Positions 25,010 through 33,425 of a DNA stretch of 64,000 bases are shown piece by piece; positions within the stretch are counted from its first letter, which is position 1, and each line of letters begins with the position of its first letter. The DNA lies in the NCBI GenBank assembly GCA_937141935.1, contig CAKZQS010000046.1, forward strand, positions 1 through 64,000, read 5' to 3'. This stretch comes from an uncultured Ectothiorhodospiraceae bacterium (GTDB lineage Bacteria > Pseudomonadota > Gammaproteobacteria > Nevskiales > Oceanococcaceae). The position numbers and the translations under genes are program-made. The notes below the pieces were generated by a model, which did not search any database, was not told the DNA's origin, and was given only the letters and a program-made list of their open reading frames with translations.

Positions 25010-25855
25010 CTATTCGGCCTGCTTTGGAGCCCCGCCGCGGCCCGCTTGCGGGTAGTCCGCCCGATCGATGACGCCAGCCATATCGCGCCAGATCAGGCGG
25101 TTGCGCAGCCACAGCGGCAGCAGCGTGGCCGCCAGCCAGGTGCGCAGCGCGTCGCGGCCGTAGACGATGCGCCGCCGCCGCTTGGCGATGCCGCGAATCA
25201 CCACCTCGACGATGCGCTCCGGCGGCGTGGTCAGGTAGTGCTGCGCAAAGGCGCGGGTGTGGGCCGAGCGGGCGATGTTGGTGGCGATGCCGCCGGGGTG
25301 CACCAGGTGCACCGAAATCGGCGTCTGCGCCAGTTCGACCATCAGCGCCTCGGTGTAGCCGCGCACGGCGAATTTGCTGGCCGCGTAGTCGGCATGGTTG
25401 GGCGGGCCGATCAGGCCAAAGATGCTCGACACATTAACGATGGCGCCCTCCCCGGCCGCCAACAGCTGCGGCAAGAAGGCCTGCGTGCCATGCACGACGC
25501 CATAGAAATTGACCCGCATCACCCGCTCCAGCGTCGCCGGCGGCGTGGCCCAGACCGGCTTGCCCCCGCCCTCGATGCCGGCGTTGTTGATCAGCACACG
25601 GGCGCCGCCCAGCCGCTGCTGCACCTGCGCGGCGAGATCCTGCATCGCCTGCGCGTCGGCCACGTCGAAGGCCTGGGTCAAGGCCGCCTCGCGCGCCACG
25701 GCCGGCAGCCCGGACAGCGTCTGCTCCAGCGCCGCCGCGTCGTAGTCGTTCAGCGCCAGCCTGGCACCGCGCGCGGCAAAGGCCTGCGCATAGGCCCGGC
25801 CCATGCCCGAGCCCGCCCCGGTGATGACGACCACCTTGTCCCGAAATTCGCGCAT
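25010..25855 (-). CDS. Short-chain dehydrogenase/reductase (SDR)
   Basis: The 281-residue protein has the classical SDR layout: nucleotide site TGAGSGMGRAYA, the NNAG motif (LINNAGIEGG), the catalytic Ser in NVSSIFGLIG and YAASK with the Tyr and Lys. The coenzyme is probably NAD or NADP (motif GAGSGMG). The extra C-terminal region is rich in Arg and may bind a membrane or partner. It follows the Baeyer-Villiger monooxygenase gene at 60 bp on the same strand, so the two likely act together on an alcohol/ketone substrate. Confidence 0.9.
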   Translation of the reverse strand: MREFRDKVVVITGAGSGMGRAYAQAFAARGARLALNDYDAAALEQTLSGLPAVAREAALTQAFDVADAQAMQDLAAQVQQRLGGARVLINNAGIEGGGKPVWATPPATLERVMRVNFYGVVHGTQAFLPQLLAAGEGAIVNVSSIFGLIGPPNHADYAASKFAVRGYTEALMVELAQTPISVHLVHPGGIATNIARSAHTRAFAQHYLTTPPERIVEVVIRGIAKRRRRIVYGRDALRTWLAATLLPLWLRNRLIWRDMAGVIDRADYPQAGRGGAPKQAE

Positions 25856-25915
25856 GTCTGTCCCCCGCAGCGCCCATGGAGCTCAATAGAGCCCGGTGGC
25901 GCCCGTCGTCTGGCC

Positions 25916-27373
25916 TCAGGCCAGGATGTGATGTGCCGGCCGGAAGCGTGAGGCGAGCCGCCGGAAGGTGAAGGAGAAGCCCGGGAACATCGCCACGATG
26001 TGCCCGCTGCGGCTCTGGTACCAGCTCTGGCAGCCGCCGGTTTTCCACACGGTGCGCTGCATCTCCCGGTGCACCATCGTTGTGTAGGCGTCCTCGGCGC
26101 GCGGGCAGACCTCGATGCTGTCGCGGCCGCTGCGCCGCAGCGCACGCAGGCTGTTCATGATGTAGCGCATCTGCGCCTCGATGACGAACAGCGCCGAGGT
26201 ATGGCCGATCCCCGTGTTGGGGCCGGTGACGATGAAGAGGTTGGGAAAGCCCGGCACCGCGGTGCCCAGGTAGGCCCGCGGGTATTCCGACCAGGCCTGC
26301 TGCAGCGTGCGGCCCCCGCGGCCGATGACCGGGTAGGAAATCACGCCGTCGGTGGCATCAAAGCCGGTGGACCAGACAATGACGTCCAGGTCGACCTGCG
26401 CGCCGCTTTGCGTGCGGATGCCGCGCTCGTTGATCTCGGCAATCGCGTCGGCCTTGTCGTGCAGCTGCACGTTGTCGCGCACGAGCGCCGGGTACAGCGT
26501 GCTGGACAAAATGATGCGCTTGCAGCCGATGGTGTAGTCCGGCGTCAGCTTCGCGCGCAGGGCGGGGTCCGGCACCTGCTGCTCAAGCTGGCGCAGCGCG
26601 GCCCGCTGGGCGACCACGCGCAGCATCAGCGAGGAATACTTGAAGCCGACGACGCGCGTCTCCAGCCCCCAGTAGATCGCCCAGCGCAGCAGCTTGTACA
26701 GCGGCCGCAGGCCCAGCAGGCGCTGCTGCCAGGAGGCGAATTTGCGGTCGGGCCGCGGCAGCACCCAGTGCGGGTTGCGCTGGAACACATGCAGCGCACC
26801 AACCTCGCCGGCGATGGCCGGGATGACCTGCGCCGCGCTGGCGCCGCTGCCCACCACGGCCACGCGCTTGCCGGCCAGGTCGACCGAGTGATCCCAGTCA
26901 TTGGTGTGAAAGCTGGCGCCGGCAAAGCTCTCGCGGCCGGGGAAGTTGGGCACCACCGGCGTGCTCAGCGGGCCGGAGGCATTGATCAGCACCTGCGCCT
27001 CAAAGTCGCCGCGCGCACTGGTGTGCACGATCCAGCGCTGGCGGGCTTCGTCCCAGCGCACCTGCTCCACGTTGGCGCCCAGTTCGCAGCGCTCGCGCAG
27101 GCCGTGCTTGGCGATCACATGCTCGGTGTAGCGCTTGAGCTCGGCCTGCTCAGCAAACATCTGCGACCAGCGGTAGGGCTCGCTGGAGATCGAATACAGC
27201 GGCGACTGCACATCCACGGCCGCGCCGGGGTAGCTGTTCTGGCACCAGGTGCCGCCCATGTAGTCGCGCCGCTCGAGGATGCGAAAGTCGGTTTCGCCCT
27301 GCTCCAGCAGGCGGATGGCCGCGCACTGCCCGCCGAAGCCGCTGCCGATGATCAGGATCTTGTAGGCCTGCAT
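25916..27373 (-). CDS. Baeyer-Villiger-type flavin monooxygenase
   Basis: The 485-residue enzyme has an FAD Rossmann motif GSGFGGQCAA, the BVMO fingerprint FAGASFHTNDW (FxGxxxHTxxW form), and a second Rossmann site VVGSGASAAQVIPAIA for NADPH. Motifs ERRDYMGGTW and WSTGFDATDGV are family features. BVMOs insert an oxygen atom beside a ketone to give an ester or lactone. The SDR gene follows. A TetR gene is divergent with a perfect operator between them, which suggests induction by the substrate. The natural ketone is unknown. Confidence 0.92.
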   Translation of the reverse strand: MQAYKILIIGSGFGGQCAAIRLLEQGETDFRILERRDYMGGTWCQNSYPGAAVDVQSPLYSISSEPYRWSQMFAEQAELKRYTEHVIAKHGLRERCELGANVEQVRWDEARQRWIVHTSARGDFEAQVLINASGPLSTPVVPNFPGRESFAGASFHTNDWDHSVDLAGKRVAVVGSGASAAQVIPAIAGEVGALHVFQRNPHWVLPRPDRKFASWQQRLLGLRPLYKLLRWAIYWGLETRVVGFKYSSLMLRVVAQRAALRQLEQQVPDPALRAKLTPDYTIGCKRIILSSTLYPALVRDNVQLHDKADAIAEINERGIRTQSGAQVDLDVIVWSTGFDATDGVISYPVIGRGGRTLQQAWSEYPRAYLGTAVPGFPNLFIVTGPNTGIGHTSALFVIEAQMRYIMNSLRALRRSGRDSIEVCPRAEDAYTTMVHREMQRTVWKTGGCQSWYQSRSGHIVAMFPGFSFTFRRLASRFRPAHHILA

Positions 27374-27394
27374 AGCCGGACCATGTGATGACGA

Positions 27395-27421
27395 CTGTCC
27401 TCACTTTACTTCTGAGGACAG
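27395..27421. promoter_or_regulatory. Perfect inverted repeat between BVMO and TetR genes, likely TetR operator
   Basis: CTGTCCTCA and TGAGGACAG form 9-bp arms around a 9-nt centre. The site lies between the divergent starts at 27373 and 27440, in position to block both promoters. Binding by the adjacent TetR protein is inferred. Confidence 0.75.
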
Positions 27422-27439
27422 CTGCAGTCAAATTGACCG

Positions 27440-28192
27440 ATGAGCCCCCGACGCCGCGCCGCCCGCCCCCGCACCGACGACACGGCCACCGCCAGTGGCG
27501 GTGGCGCGGATGAGGACGGCGCGGGTGGCGAGGGCCTAAAGCCCACGGCCAGCCGCCGGCGCAAGGCCAGCGGCGGCCGGCGCTACGCCGGGCGCAGCGC
27601 CGCCGAGCGCCAGGCCGAGCAACGCCAGCGCTTTCTGGCCGCCGGGCGGGTGCTGTTTGCCGACAGCGGTTTTCGCGCGACCAGCGTGCGCGCGCTGTGC
27701 CGCGAGGCGGGGCTGATCGACCGCTATTTCTATCGCAACTTCGCCGACACCCAGGCCCTGCTGGCGGCGCTGTACACGGCCGAGATGGATACGGTGGAGG
27801 CGCGCATCCTGGCGGTATTCAATGCCGCCGAGGCCGGCGCACCGCAAGAGCGCATCGAACCGGCGATGGACACCTTCTTCGCCGCCTTCGAGGACCGCCG
27901 CTTCGCCCGCATCTGCTGGCTGGAGGTGCTGGGCGTGGGCCCGGACATCGACGCGCTGTATCTGGAGCGGCAGAACCGCTTTGCCCGGCTGCTGGAGACC
28001 GTGGGCCGGCAACTGCGGCCCGAGTGGCCGCTGGACGCCCAGGAGACCCAGATCACCACACTGGCCCTGGTCGGCGCCATCAGCCAGTCGGCGCTGCATT
28101 GGTACCTGACCGACTACGCCGCGCCGCGGCGCGTGCTGGTAAGCACCAACCTGAGACTGATCCGCGGCGCGCTGGCCGCATTGGAGGGCTAG
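27440..28192 (+). CDS. TetR/AcrR family transcriptional regulator
   Basis: The 250-residue protein has an unusually long N-terminal low-complexity, Arg/Gly/Ala-rich extension of about 50 residues before the helix-turn-helix (RQRFLAAGRVLFADSGFRA; TSVRALCREAGLIDRYFYRN). The rest is the expected ligand domain. It is divergent from the BVMO-SDR operon, with the palindrome 27395-27421 in between, so it probably represses that operon and itself until an inducer binds. Whether translation really starts at 27440 or further inside the extension cannot be settled here. Confidence 0.87.
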   Translation: MSPRRRAARPRTDDTATASGGGADEDGAGGEGLKPTASRRRKASGGRRYAGRSAAERQAEQRQRFLAAGRVLFADSGFRATSVRALCREAGLIDRYFYRNFADTQALLAALYTAEMDTVEARILAVFNAAEAGAPQERIEPAMDTFFAAFEDRRFARICWLEVLGVGPDIDALYLERQNRFARLLETVGRQLRPEWPLDAQETQITTLALVGAISQSALHWYLTDYAAPRRVLVSTNLRLIRGALAALEG

Positions 28193-28333
28193 CGCCCGGC
28201 GTACAGGCACCGGGGGCTTGTCCCCTCCCGCGTTGCGTTTCGCCACGGAGCACCCGTATCGGTCACGGCCCCGGCGATGGCTCGACAATGGCCATGACCA
28301 CGGTCGCGGCGACGTCCCCGGGGCTGTGTCAGC

Positions 28334-29452
28334 ATGCAGGCTGGACACCTCAAGGATGCCCCGGTGCTGCCGCCCCTCCGCCTGATCCTGACCGCCGCGT
28401 TGCTGGCGCCGCTGGGGGCCGCGCTGCCGGCGCAGGCCCAGCCCGCCCCCGTTCTCACCACCACGCCGGAGCCGGCCACGGTGGCCGAGACACTGCTGCT
28501 GCACGGCAGCGTGACCACGCCGCAGCGCGCCACCCTGGCAGCACCCGTGGCCGGCCTGGTGGCCGAGGTGCTGGTCGAAGCCGGCGACCGTGTCGAGGCC
28601 GGCGCGCCGCTGCTGCAGCTGGACCGCGAACTGGCCCGGCTGGCGCTGCAGGCGCAATCGGCCGCGCTGGACGAAGCCCGCGCCGAGCTGGCCGAGGCCC
28701 GCCGCCTGGTCGCCGAGGCGCGCAAGGTCGCCGGCCGCGGCGACCTGCCGCAAACCGAGACCCAGGCGCGCCAGGCCGGCGCCGAGCTGGCCGCCGCCCG
28801 CGTGGCCCGGCTGAGCGCCCTGCAGGCCGAGCAGGCGGAGCGCCTGTCGCGGCACACGCTGCGCGCCCCCTTCGCCGGTGTCGTGCGCCGCCGCGAGGTG
28901 GCGCCGGGGGCCTGGCTGGCTGTCGGCGAGGCCGCGCTGGAGCTGGTGGGCTTGGCCCCGCGACGCATCGAGGTGCAGGTACCGCAGCGCCGGCTGGCCG
29001 CGTTGAACGGCGTGCGCGAGGCGCAGGTCACGATTCCCGCCCTGAGCCTGGAGCTGACCGCCCCGGTGCGTGCGCAGCTGCCCATCGTCGACGCCAATTC
29101 GCGCAGCTTCCTGCTGCAGCTCGATGCCGAGGCCGCGCCCGCCGCCGTGACCCCGGGGCTGTCGGCCACCGTGCGGCTGGAACTGCCCGGCACGCAGAAC
29201 GCGCTGCGCATCCCCTTCGACGCCGTGCAGCGCTTCCCCGATGGCAGCCACATCGTGTGGCTGGTCGACGAGCAGCAGCAGGCGCAGCGGCGCCCGGTCA
29301 CGCTGGGCGCGCGCAGCGGTGATGCCGTGCTGGTGCTGGATGGTCTGCAGGCGAGCGACCGGGTCGTGGTGCGCGGCAATGAGGCGCTGCAGCCCGGCCG
29401 CGAGGTGCAGGCCCGCGCCTGGAGTGATGCCGGGAACGGGACCGGGCCATGA
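28334..29452 (+). CDS. RND efflux periplasmic adaptor (membrane fusion protein)
   Basis: The 372-residue protein has a signal sequence ending at LPAQAQ, a lipoyl-like half (LAAPVAGLVAEVLVEAGDRVEAG), a coiled-coil hairpin rich in Ala/Glu (residues about 95-155), a second lipoyl half (TLRAPFAGVVRRREVAPGAWL) and beta-barrel regions. It links an inner-membrane RND pump to an outer-membrane channel. The stop overlaps the start of the pump gene by ATGA, so the two are translationally coupled. No outer-membrane TolC-like gene is adjacent, so the pump may use one encoded elsewhere. Substrate unknown. Confidence 0.9.
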   Translation: MQAGHLKDAPVLPPLRLILTAALLAPLGAALPAQAQPAPVLTTTPEPATVAETLLLHGSVTTPQRATLAAPVAGLVAEVLVEAGDRVEAGAPLLQLDRELARLALQAQSAALDEARAELAEARRLVAEARKVAGRGDLPQTETQARQAGAELAAARVARLSALQAEQAERLSRHTLRAPFAGVVRRREVAPGAWLAVGEAALELVGLAPRRIEVQVPQRRLAALNGVREAQVTIPALSLELTAPVRAQLPIVDANSRSFLLQLDAEAAPAAVTPGLSATVRLELPGTQNALRIPFDAVQRFPDGSHIVWLVDEQQQAQRRPVTLGARSGDAVLVLDGLQASDRVVVRGNEALQPGREVQARAWSDAGNGTGP

Positions 29453-32400
29453 TCGAGAGGCTGCTCGCCCGCGGCACGCTGCTGACGGTCATCGCCCTGG
29501 TGCTCTGCGTGCTGGGGCTGATGGCCACCTTCCGCGTGCCGGTGCAGATGATTCCCGACCTCGAGGTGCGGCGCATCTCGGTGGAGACGCGCTGGCCGGG
29601 CGCCACCCCGCAGGACATTGAGCAGGACATCCTGATCGAGCAGGAAACCTACCTGCGCGCGATCCCCGGGCTGGCGCGGCTGAAGTCGCGTGCCAGCTCC
29701 GGCCGCGCCGACATCGAGCTGGAATTCCCCTTCGGCGTGGACATCACGCGCGCGCTGCTGGAGGTCAACAACGCGCTGGCGCAGGTGCCGGACTACCCCG
29801 AGAACGTGGACGAGCCGACCGTCTCGGCCAGCTCCTTTTCGCAGAATTCCTTCATGTACCTGCGGGTCACGGCCGAGGCCGGCAACCCGCTGGGCCTCGA
29901 CCTGGACCTGATGCAGGACTTCGTGGAGGACCACGTGCGGCCGCGCATGGAGCGCGTGTCCGGCGTGGCCCGCGTGGAGGTGGGCGGCGGCGCGCCGCGG
30001 CAGATCCAGATCTACGTCGATGCGGCGCGGCTGGCCGAGCTGGGCATCAGCCTGGCCGAGCTGCGTGAACGCATCCGCAGCCGTAACCGCGACCTCTCGG
30101 CCGGCGATGTGGACAGCGGCAAGCGCCGCTACCTGCTGCGCACCACCGGGCGCTTTCGCGACCTGGAGGAGCTGCGGGCCCTGATCATCGCGCGGCGCGG
30201 CGAGGCGCTGCTGCGGCTGGGCGACGTGGCCCGCGTGGAGCTGGACCATTTTGAGCCGCAGCGGCTGTCCTACACCGACGGCGAGCAGGCGATTGGGCTG
30301 TCGGTGCGGCGCCTGGCCGGCTCGAACGTGGTGCAGATCAAGCGCGACCTGCTGCCGGTGATCGACGAGATCAACACGCGGGTGCTCGCGCCGGTGGGCC
30401 TGCGCCTGCGGCTGCTGACCGACGACGTGAAATACGTCGAGGCCTCGATCCGCAATGTCTGGCAGAACCTGGCGCTGGGCGCGCTGCTGGCCACGCTGGT
30501 GATGTACGGCTTCCTGCGCCGGCTGCCGGCCACGCTGGTGGGCGTGATGGGCATCCCCATCTGCACCATTGCCGCCTTTCTGGGCCTGCTGGCCTTTGGC
30601 CGCACCATCAACGTGATCTCGCTGGCCGGCGTGGCCTTTTCCATCGGCATGACGCTGGACAACAGCATCGTGGTGCTGGAGGCCATCGAGCGCGAGCGCC
30701 GCCGCGGCATGGCGCCGCTGGCCGCGGCCGCCGCCGGGGTGCGCCGCGTCTGGGCCGCGGTGCTGGCTTCGACGATGACCACGGTGCTGGTCTTTGCGCC
30801 GATCCTGTTCATTGCGCAGGAAGCCGGCCAGCTCTATTCGGATGTGGCGGTAGCCATCGCCGCGGCCATCGGCGTGTCGATGCTGGTCGCCCTGACACTG
30901 GTGCCGGCGGCCAGCACCCGGCTGCGCTTTCGCGACGCGCCGAGCCTGGCCGGCGCCGGCGCGGCCTCCACCAGCGAGGCCGCCGACGCGGGCCTGGCCG
31001 CGCGCACCGTGGGGGCGGTGGGCTGGCTGATTGCCACGCCGGCGCGCCGCGCGGCCTACCTGGGCGGCGTGGTGGCGCTGACGGCGGCAATCCTGATCGG
31101 CCTGACCCCGCCGGCCGAATACCTGCCCGAGGGCGAGGAGCCCAAGACCTTCGCCCGCATGATCGCCCCGCCCGGCTACAACCTGACCGAGATGCGCCGC
31201 GTGGCGCTGCGCCTGCAGGAGGAACTGCAGCCCTATGTCGGCGACGACCCGGCGCGCTTTGCGCGTGGCGACGTGCCCGTGCCGGCGATGGCCTACATGA
31301 ATCTCAGCGTCGATCCGGGCGGGCTGCGGATCATCGCCGAGACCGTGGACCCCGGGCAGATCAACGACCTGATGACGGCGCTGACCCAGCGCTTTCGCGC
31401 CGAGCCCGGCATGCGGGCCTTTGCCGCGCGGGGCTCGATCATCAGCAGCAACGATGGCGGCACCCGCAGCGTGAACGTCGACATCTCCGGCGCCGCACTG
31501 CCGGATCTGTTCACGGCGGCGCAGGCCGTCTACGCCAAGGCCGATGAGGTACTGGGCGACCCGCAGATCGGCTCCGAGCCCTCCTCGCTGTCGCTGACCC
31601 AGCCGCTGGTGCAGGTGCGGCCCGACTGGGTGCGCCTGGCCGAGCTCGGCCTGGACGCCCGCGACCTGGCCTATGCCGTGGCCGCGCTCAGCGACGGGGC
31701 CTTCGTCGACGAATTCATCATCGGCGACGACAAGGTGGACATCGCGCTCTACGCGGCCGAGGGCTCGGCGGTCAACCTGCAGCAACTGGCCGAGCAGCCG
31801 CTGTACACCGCGGCCGGCGTGCTGCCGCTGGGCGCGCTGGCCGAGTTTGTCGAGGTGGCCGACACCGACGAGATCCGCCGCATCAACGGCCAGCGCACGG
31901 TCACGCTGAACATCATCGCCCCGCGCGAAATCGCGCTGGAGGACGCCGTGGCGCTGGTGCAGACGCAGGTGCTGGACACGCTGCAGGCCGAGGGCGCGAT
32001 CCCGGCGGGCGTGGCGCTGGATATTTCCGGCGCCGCCGACCAGCTCGACGCCACCCGCGCCGCGCTGAGCGGCAACTTCGCGGTGGCCGTGGTGCTGAGC
32101 TACCTGCTGCTGGTGGCCATCTTCACCCACTGGGGCTACCCGCTACTGATTCTGACCACCGTGCCGCTGGGCATCGCCGGCGGCATCGCCGGCCTGGCGC
32201 TGATGAACCTCTTCGTGCGCCAGCCCTTCGACATGATCTCGATGCTGGGCTTTCTGATCCTGCTCGGCACCGTGGTCAACAACCCCATCCTCATCGTCGA
32301 CCAGGCGCGCCACTACCTGCGCGAACGCGGCGTGGCCGTGCAGCAAGCCGTGCTGCACGCCGTGCGCTCGCGGTTGCGGCCGATCCTGATGTCCATGATC

Positions 32401-32574
32401 ACCACCATCTTCGGCCTGTCCCCGCTCGTCTTCGTGCCCGGCGCCGGCACCGAGCTCTACCGCGGCGTGGGCGCCATTGTGCTCTTCGGCCTGCTGTTCT
32501 CGACCGTGGTGACGCTGAGCTTTCTGCCGGTGCTGCTGACCAGCGTGCTGGAGTGGCGGCAGCGGCGGGGCTAG
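29449..32574 (+). CDS. RND family multidrug/HAE-type efflux pump
   Basis: The 1041-residue protein is a full-length inner-membrane RND transporter. The first helix is RLLARGTLLTVIALVLCVLG; IPDLEVRRISVETRWPGATP is the standard porter opening. The transmembrane proton-relay region includes VAFSIGMTLDNSIVVLEAIE, with the HAE-type LDNS motif, and the second half repeats the 12-helix fold. The motif differs from heavy-metal RND pumps, so organic substrates are more likely. Codon use and GC look like the preceding genes, unlike the metal island that begins just after. It shares a transcript with the adaptor. Confidence 0.92.
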   Translation: MIERLLARGTLLTVIALVLCVLGLMATFRVPVQMIPDLEVRRISVETRWPGATPQDIEQDILIEQETYLRAIPGLARLKSRASSGRADIELEFPFGVDITRALLEVNNALAQVPDYPENVDEPTVSASSFSQNSFMYLRVTAEAGNPLGLDLDLMQDFVEDHVRPRMERVSGVARVEVGGGAPRQIQIYVDAARLAELGISLAELRERIRSRNRDLSAGDVDSGKRRYLLRTTGRFRDLEELRALIIARRGEALLRLGDVARVELDHFEPQRLSYTDGEQAIGLSVRRLAGSNVVQIKRDLLPVIDEINTRVLAPVGLRLRLLTDDVKYVEASIRNVWQNLALGALLATLVMYGFLRRLPATLVGVMGIPICTIAAFLGLLAFGRTINVISLAGVAFSIGMTLDNSIVVLEAIERERRRGMAPLAAAAAGVRRVWAAVLASTMTTVLVFAPILFIAQEAGQLYSDVAVAIAAAIGVSMLVALTLVPAASTRLRFRDAPSLAGAGAASTSEAADAGLAARTVGAVGWLIATPARRAAYLGGVVALTAAILIGLTPPAEYLPEGEEPKTFARMIAPPGYNLTEMRRVALRLQEELQPYVGDDPARFARGDVPVPAMAYMNLSVDPGGLRIIAETVDPGQINDLMTALTQRFRAEPGMRAFAARGSIISSNDGGTRSVNVDISGAALPDLFTAAQAVYAKADEVLGDPQIGSEPSSLSLTQPLVQVRPDWVRLAELGLDARDLAYAVAALSDGAFVDEFIIGDDKVDIALYAAEGSAVNLQQLAEQPLYTAAGVLPLGALAEFVEVADTDEIRRINGQRTVTLNIIAPREIALEDAVALVQTQVLDTLQAEGAIPAGVALDISGAADQLDATRAALSGNFAVAVVLSYLLLVAIFTHWGYPLLILTTVPLGIAGGIAGLALMNLFVRQPFDMISMLGFLILLGTVVNNPILIVDQARHYLRERGVAVQQAVLHAVRSRLRPILMSMITTIFGLSPLVFVPGAGTELYRGVGAIVLFGLLFSTVVTLSFLPVLLTSVLEWRQRRG

Positions 32575-32641
32575 TCGCGCGTTCTGGTGACACGGTGGGC
32601 CTGCACACCGCTGCCACGTCAAATCCGGGAGTGCCAGGAGA

Positions 32642-33124
32642 TCACCGGGCGCGCTGGCGAGGCGAGCGGGGCTGTCCTCCGAGCGCCCTGAGTCCATCGC
32701 CGGCGGCGGGCGGCTGCGCGGCGGATTCGACCGGATGGTCCTTTTCCAGATCGCCCAGAATGGGGCAGTCCGGGCGATCATCTCCGTGACAGTGATGCGC
32801 GAGCGTTTCGAGCGTTTCCGCCATCGCCTCCAGCGCACTGATCTTCTGCCTCAGACCCGCCGCATGCGCAAGCGCGAGACGCTTGACGTCGCCACTCCGA
32901 CGGGAGCGATCGCGCCAGAGGTCGAGGAGCCCCGCAATCCCCTTGACGGAAAAGCCCAGGTCCCGCGCTCGGCGGATAAAACGCAGCCCGTGGACATCCT
33001 CGGCCGTATAGACCCGATAGCCGGAGGCGCTGCGGCCCGCTGGCGGAATCAGCCCGGTCTCCTCGTAGTAGCGGATCATCTTTGCCGACACGCCTGAGGC
33101 CTTGGCCGCATCACCGATATTCAC
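32642..33124 (-). CDS. cueR: CueR-like copper-responsive MerR regulator
   Basis: The 160-residue protein has the MerR winged helix (MNIGDAAKASGVSAKMIRYY; EETGLIPP), a dimerisation helix and the copper-binding loop HCHGDDRPDCPIL, whose two Cys spaced by seven residues define CueR-type Cu(I) sensors. The GTG start at 33124 was preferred to the ATG at 33142: AGGAGG lies 9 nt before it, and the resulting N-terminus is the usual MerR one. The tail is longer than in E. coli CueR. The gene lies downstream of the copper ATPase on the same strand. It should activate the divergent copA and copZ promoters. Confidence 0.9.
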   Translation of the reverse strand: MNIGDAAKASGVSAKMIRYYEETGLIPPAGRSASGYRVYTAEDVHGLRFIRRARDLGFSVKGIAGLLDLWRDRSRRSGDVKRLALAHAAGLRQKISALEAMAETLETLAHHCHGDDRPDCPILGDLEKDHPVESAAQPPAAGDGLRALGGQPRSPRQRAR

Positions 33125-33425
33125 GATCTCTCTCCTCCTCATCGCCCATGCTCGCCCTCGCAGGATTCTCGGCTGCACCTTGGCATCCGCGCCAGTCCTG
33201 CCACCTGCCCCCCATCCGCGCGCTTGCGGTCGAGCGCTTGATCGTCGCGCGTGGCCTGCTTCTGGGCCCGGCCAGGGCCAGGGGTAAAAGCAGCGCCGCC
33301 TCGGGCTGCTCGACGGGACCAGCACGGCGGCGGCGGTGCCGCGAGGTGCGTGGAGGGACGACGTGGCTGCGCGTGACTGCAGCCGCCAGGTGGACACACG
33401 GCTCCCGCGTCGAACTTGACCGCCC
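33125..33425. other. Gap between copA and cueR, with a possible small coupled ORF
   Basis: The gap holds one leftward frame (33139-33429, 96 residues) whose ATG overlaps the copA stop as ATGA. The product is Arg/Ala/Pro-rich with CPPGGC and other Cys residues and matches nothing I know. It may be a real coupled gene or a chance frame. Confidence 0.25.

Noticed and set aside
28189-32130. Long leftward open frame opposite the RND adaptor and pump genes
   Set aside because: It mirrors codons of clearly conserved proteins and has no recognisable domain. Long antisense frames are expected at this GC content.
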